Positions 4,539 through 6,484 of a DNA stretch of 6,484 bases are shown piece by piece; position 1 is the first letter of the stretch, and the number at the start of each line of letters is the position of its first letter. The notes below the pieces were generated by a model. It saw nothing but the letters and a program-made list of their open reading frames with translations, was not told the origin of the DNA and did no database searches. Origin of the DNA: Verrucomicrobiota bacterium (GTDB lineage Bacteria > Verrucomicrobiota > Verrucomicrobiia > Chthoniobacterales > UBA10450); contig QHRC01000060.1 in NCBI GenBank assembly GCA_003219995.1, forward strand, positions 1,362-7,845, in the 5' to 3' direction. The position numbers and the translations under genes are program-made.

Positions 4539-5228
4539 CTAACTTTTTCTTTGATCGCGCCGTTCCAGGGTTTGAAGCTCCTGCCGTAACTTGACCACGG
4601 TTCCGTGCGGCAAGACGCCGCGAAAATTTACGCCGGGGTAAACGAGACAATCAGTTCCTAAAATAGAACCGGGATTGATGACCGCGTTGCAACCAATTTC
4701 GGTCCGGTCTCCGACAATCGCTCCGAATTTCGTTAGCCCCGTGGCAATGCTTCCTTCCGGTGTCGCGACCGAAATTTCAGTATGATCGAGTTTAACGTTT
4801 GAGAGAATCACGCCCGCGCCGAGATGCGCGCGATAGCCCAGGATCGAGTCGCCCACATAATTGAAATGCGGCGTCTGTACTTCGTCGAAAAGGATACAAT
4901 TTTTAAATTCGCACGAGTTTCCCATAACCACGCCATCGCCCACCACGACGTTCTCGCGCACGTAACAACCGCTGCGGATCTCACAATTTTCGCCAATCCA
5001 GGCCGGGCCTTTCAAGATCGCGCCTTGCTCGACAATTGTTCCGCGACCGATGAAGACCGCGCTACTGACGAATGGTTTCCCCACCAGCTTGCCCATTACG
5101 CCAGGCTTGAGGCGGAATTGCAGATAACTGGCGATTTGTTTGAGCGCGTCCCAAACATAATTCTGGTTCTCAAACAACTTCGGATGAGCCGTATGTTTGA
5201 GGCTAAGAAATTCAGCAGGCGCAAACAT
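4539..5228 (-). CDS. GlmU-like left-handed beta-helix acyltransferase (hexapeptide repeat protein)
   Basis: The product is 229 residues from the ATG at 5228. Two in-frame ATGs further upstream (5285, 5273) overlap cysS out of frame and add an uncharacteristic basic leader, so I prefer 5228, which lies 10 nt after the cysS stop with AAGAG just before it. Seen: an N-terminal helix block LFENQNYVWDAL (18-29), then hexapeptide coils from about 55 to 205 ([IV]G-x4 repeats, such as AWIGENCEIRSGCYVRENVV). The segment TPHFNYVGDSILGYRAHLGAGVILSN (119-144) matches the acetyltransferase active site of GlmU, with H121, Y124 and N144; K167 in TKFGAIVGD matches its later lysine. The nucleotidyltransferase (Rossmann) domain of GlmU is absent. 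Known relatives acetylate amino-sugar phosphates using acetyl-CoA in cell-wall precursor synthesis. Inferred: a stand-alone sugar acyltransferase, possibly partnered with a separate nucleotidyltransferase, or a structural helix. It is probably co-transcribed with cysS. Confidence 0.8.
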   Translation of the reverse strand: MFAPAEFLSLKHTAHPKLFENQNYVWDALKQIASYLQFRLKPGVMGKLVGKPFVSSAVFIGRGTIVEQGAILKGPAWIGENCEIRSGCYVRENVVVGDGVVMGNSCEFKNCILFDEVQTPHFNYVGDSILGYRAHLGAGVILSNVKLDHTEISVATPEGSIATGLTKFGAIVGDRTEIGCNAVINPGSILGTDCLVYPGVNFRGVLPHGTVVKLRQELQTLERRDQRKS

Positions 5229-5238
5229 CTCTTGTGAA

Positions 5239-6484
5239 CTAAGTGCCGGCGCGCCGCGTGATTTTCTGCCCATCCTTCGTATCACGCGTTTCCCAGCCGC
5301 GCGCGTTTAGTTCGTTGCGCAATTCATCACTTTTTCGCCAATCTTTTGCAAGCCTTGCTTGTTCGCGCGCTCTGGCCAGTTGCGAAATCTCCGCCGGAAT
5401 TTCGTCTTCGCCGTGGCCGATCGCGAGCACGGAATCGACGCGTTCCCACCAATTCAACCACACATTGGCCGAGGCAGGATCGACTTCACCTCGATCCATC
5501 GCGCGATTTGTTTCGCGAATTGTTTCGAACAAAAAACCGAGCGCCGCGGAAATGTTCAGATCGTCGTCGAGCGCTTCTTCAAAAGTGTAGGGCAAGCTTC
5601 CAGCTTGCCGCCCATTGCCTTTCGCAAGCGAGACGCTTGCGCTACATTCGCGCAATCGCATCAACCAATCGTCGATCCGACCTAACGATTGTCGCGCTTC
5701 TTCCATTCCGTCCCAGGTGAAATTCAGCGGCGCGCGGTAGTGAACCCGCATGAGCGCGTAACGGATTTCGCGGCCGGTGTAGCCTTTTTCGAGAACGTCG
5801 GCGAGCGTGTAAAAATTGCCGAGCGATTTCGACATCTTCTGTCCATCGACCAGCAGATGCGCGCAATGCAGCCAGTAGCGCACAAATTTTTTCCCGGTGC
5901 AGCCTTCACTTTGCGCGATTTCCGCTTCGTGATGGGGAAAAATATTGTCGACGCCGCCGCAGTGAATGTCGATCTCATCGCCGAGCAAGGCGGTCGCCAT
6001 CGCGCTGCATTCGATATGCCAGCCGGGCCGGCCGCGTCCCCACGGACTTTCCCAGCCAACGGCGCCGTCTTCTTCGTCCCACGCTTTCCAGAGCGCGAAA
6101 TCGCCGATGTGTTCCTTGTCGTATTCGTCGTGCTTCACCCGGCCGGTCGATTGCAATTGCGTGAGATCGAAATGGGCGAGCTTGCCGTAATCGGGAAATT
6201 TATTGATCCGGAAATAAACCGATTTGTCGTCGGCTTGATAAGCGAGCCCGCGCGTGATGAGGGTAGCGATCATCGCAATCATCCTGTCGATATATTGCTG
6301 ATCGGTGGCGGTGGGAAAATCGTCCGCCCGTTTGATCCGCAAAGTGTCGATGTCGTTAAAGAATGCCTGCTTGAACGGTGCGGTGAATTCACGGAGCGGG
6401 ATTTTCGCTTCCCGCGCACCCCGGATCGTTTTGTCGTCCACATCCGTAATGTTCATGACGCGATGCATTTTGTAACCGCGCAAT
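5239..6484 (-). CDS. cysS: Cysteinyl-tRNA synthetase, 5' end outside window, with repeat-derived insertion
   Basis: CysRS charges tRNA-Cys with cysteine in the cytoplasm. The frame runs off the right edge; the first visible residues (RGYKMHRVMNITDVDDK) lie about 50 residues into the family, so the HIGH motif and first zinc Cys are off-window. I treat the apparent TTG start at 6483 as internal. Seen, numbering from the first visible codon: NITDVDDKTI (11-20), GWHIECSAMA (154-163) with zinc ligand C159, DIHCGGVDNIFPHHEAEIAQSE (172-193) with H184 and E188, KMSKS at 216-220, LNFTWDG (253-259) and DDDLN (306-310). The spacing C159/H184/E188 equals the E. coli zinc set C209/H234/E238. Residues 280-299 are encoded by a palindromic element at 5587-5645 lying in the linker before the helical tRNA-binding region. 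The frame is kept and no stop is introduced. The stop TAG at 5239-5241 is followed 10 nt later by the beta-helix gene. Confidence 0.96.
   Translation of the reverse strand, partial: LRGYKMHRVMNITDVDDKTIRGAREAKIPLREFTAPFKQAFFNDIDTLRIKRADDFPTATDQQYIDRMIAMIATLITRGLAYQADDKSVYFRINKFPDYGKLAHFDLTQLQSTGRVKHDEYDKEHIGDFALWKAWDEEDGAVGWESPWGRGRPGWHIECSAMATALLGDEIDIHCGGVDNIFPHHEAEIAQSEGCTGKKFVRYWLHCAHLLVDGQKMSKSLGNFYTLADVLEKGYTGREIRYALMRVHYRAPLNFTWDGMEEARQSLGRIDDWLMRLRECSASVSLAKGNGRQAGSLPYTFEEALDDDLNISAALGFLFETIRETNRAMDRGEVDPASANVWLNWWERVDSVLAIGHGEDEIPAEISQLARAREQARLAKDWRKSDELRNELNARGWETRDTKDGQKITRRAGT
5587..5645. repeat. REP/BIME-like element inserted in frame within cysS
   Basis: Two mirror-image units make up the element. 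The left is GTAG (5587-5590) + stem 5591-5598 (GGCAAGCT) with 5602-5609 (AGCTTGCC) + loop TCC. The right, on the minus strand, is GTAG (5645-5642) + stem 5641-5634 (CGCAAGCG) with 5630-5623 (CGCTTGCG) + loop TCT. Both have exact 8-bp stems and 3-nt loops. A 13-nt spacer separates them. The outer ends GTAGGGCAAGC and GCTTGCGCTAC are inverted repeats with one mismatch. The 59 bp occupy 20 codons of cysS, reading CSASVSLAKGNGRQAGSLPY on the minus strand. This DNA differs in style from its coding surroundings. Confidence 0.85.

Noticed and set aside
216..5645. CRISPR array from the recurring palindromes
   Set aside because: The copies are dispersed in different intergenic gaps and differ in stem sequence. 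There is no regular repeat-spacer spacing and no cas gene.

Overview
The window looks like a piece of a diderm, moderately GC-rich soil bacterium. Verrucomicrobiota (Chthoniobacterales-like) is my best guess. It rests on protein style (GcvT, CysRS, the GlmU-like helix protein), on a HemQ outside the Gram-positives, and on abundant short palindromes of a type I associate with that phylum. This is recognition, not a database result.

Layout from left to right. The 3' end of a DUF1345 membrane-protein gene (1-214, +) is followed by a palindrome and a small single-domain response-regulator-like gene (315-719, +). This faces the convergent glycine-cleavage pair gcvT-gcvH (2282 to 841, -), which overlap by ATGA. 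Across a divergent intergenic region holding a 93-bp inverted-repeat element comes a rhomboid-like membrane protein that lacks the protease residues and ends in a CxxC...CxxH tail (2444-3229, +). Then come hemQ (3354-4175, +) and a tRNA-Ser(GGA) gene (4255-4342, +). A highly structured 196-nt non-coding stretch separates these from the convergent pair cysS (5' end off the window) and a GlmU-like left-handed beta-helix acyltransferase gene (4539-5228, -).

The genes are ordinary housekeeping or membrane functions: one-carbon metabolism (GcvT/GcvH), haem synthesis (HemQ), translation (CysRS, tRNA-Ser) and probable sugar-nucleotide or cell-envelope modification (beta-helix protein). No mobile-element gene, CRISPR array or defence system is visible.

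The most unusual feature is a set of short palindromes in nearly every intergenic gap. Four copies share one precise plan: the tetranucleotide GTAG, then an 8-bp stem, then a 3-nt loop. Their stem sequences differ but stay complementary. Several are paired head-to-head (GTAG-hairpin...hairpin-CTAC), which is the plan of REP/BIME elements mobilised by RAYT (TnpA-REP) Y1 transposases. One supplies the stop codon of the response-regulator gene. Another lies in frame inside cysS and adds about 20 residues to an essential enzyme. A second notable point is that GcvT lacks about 11 residues of an otherwise conserved segment.
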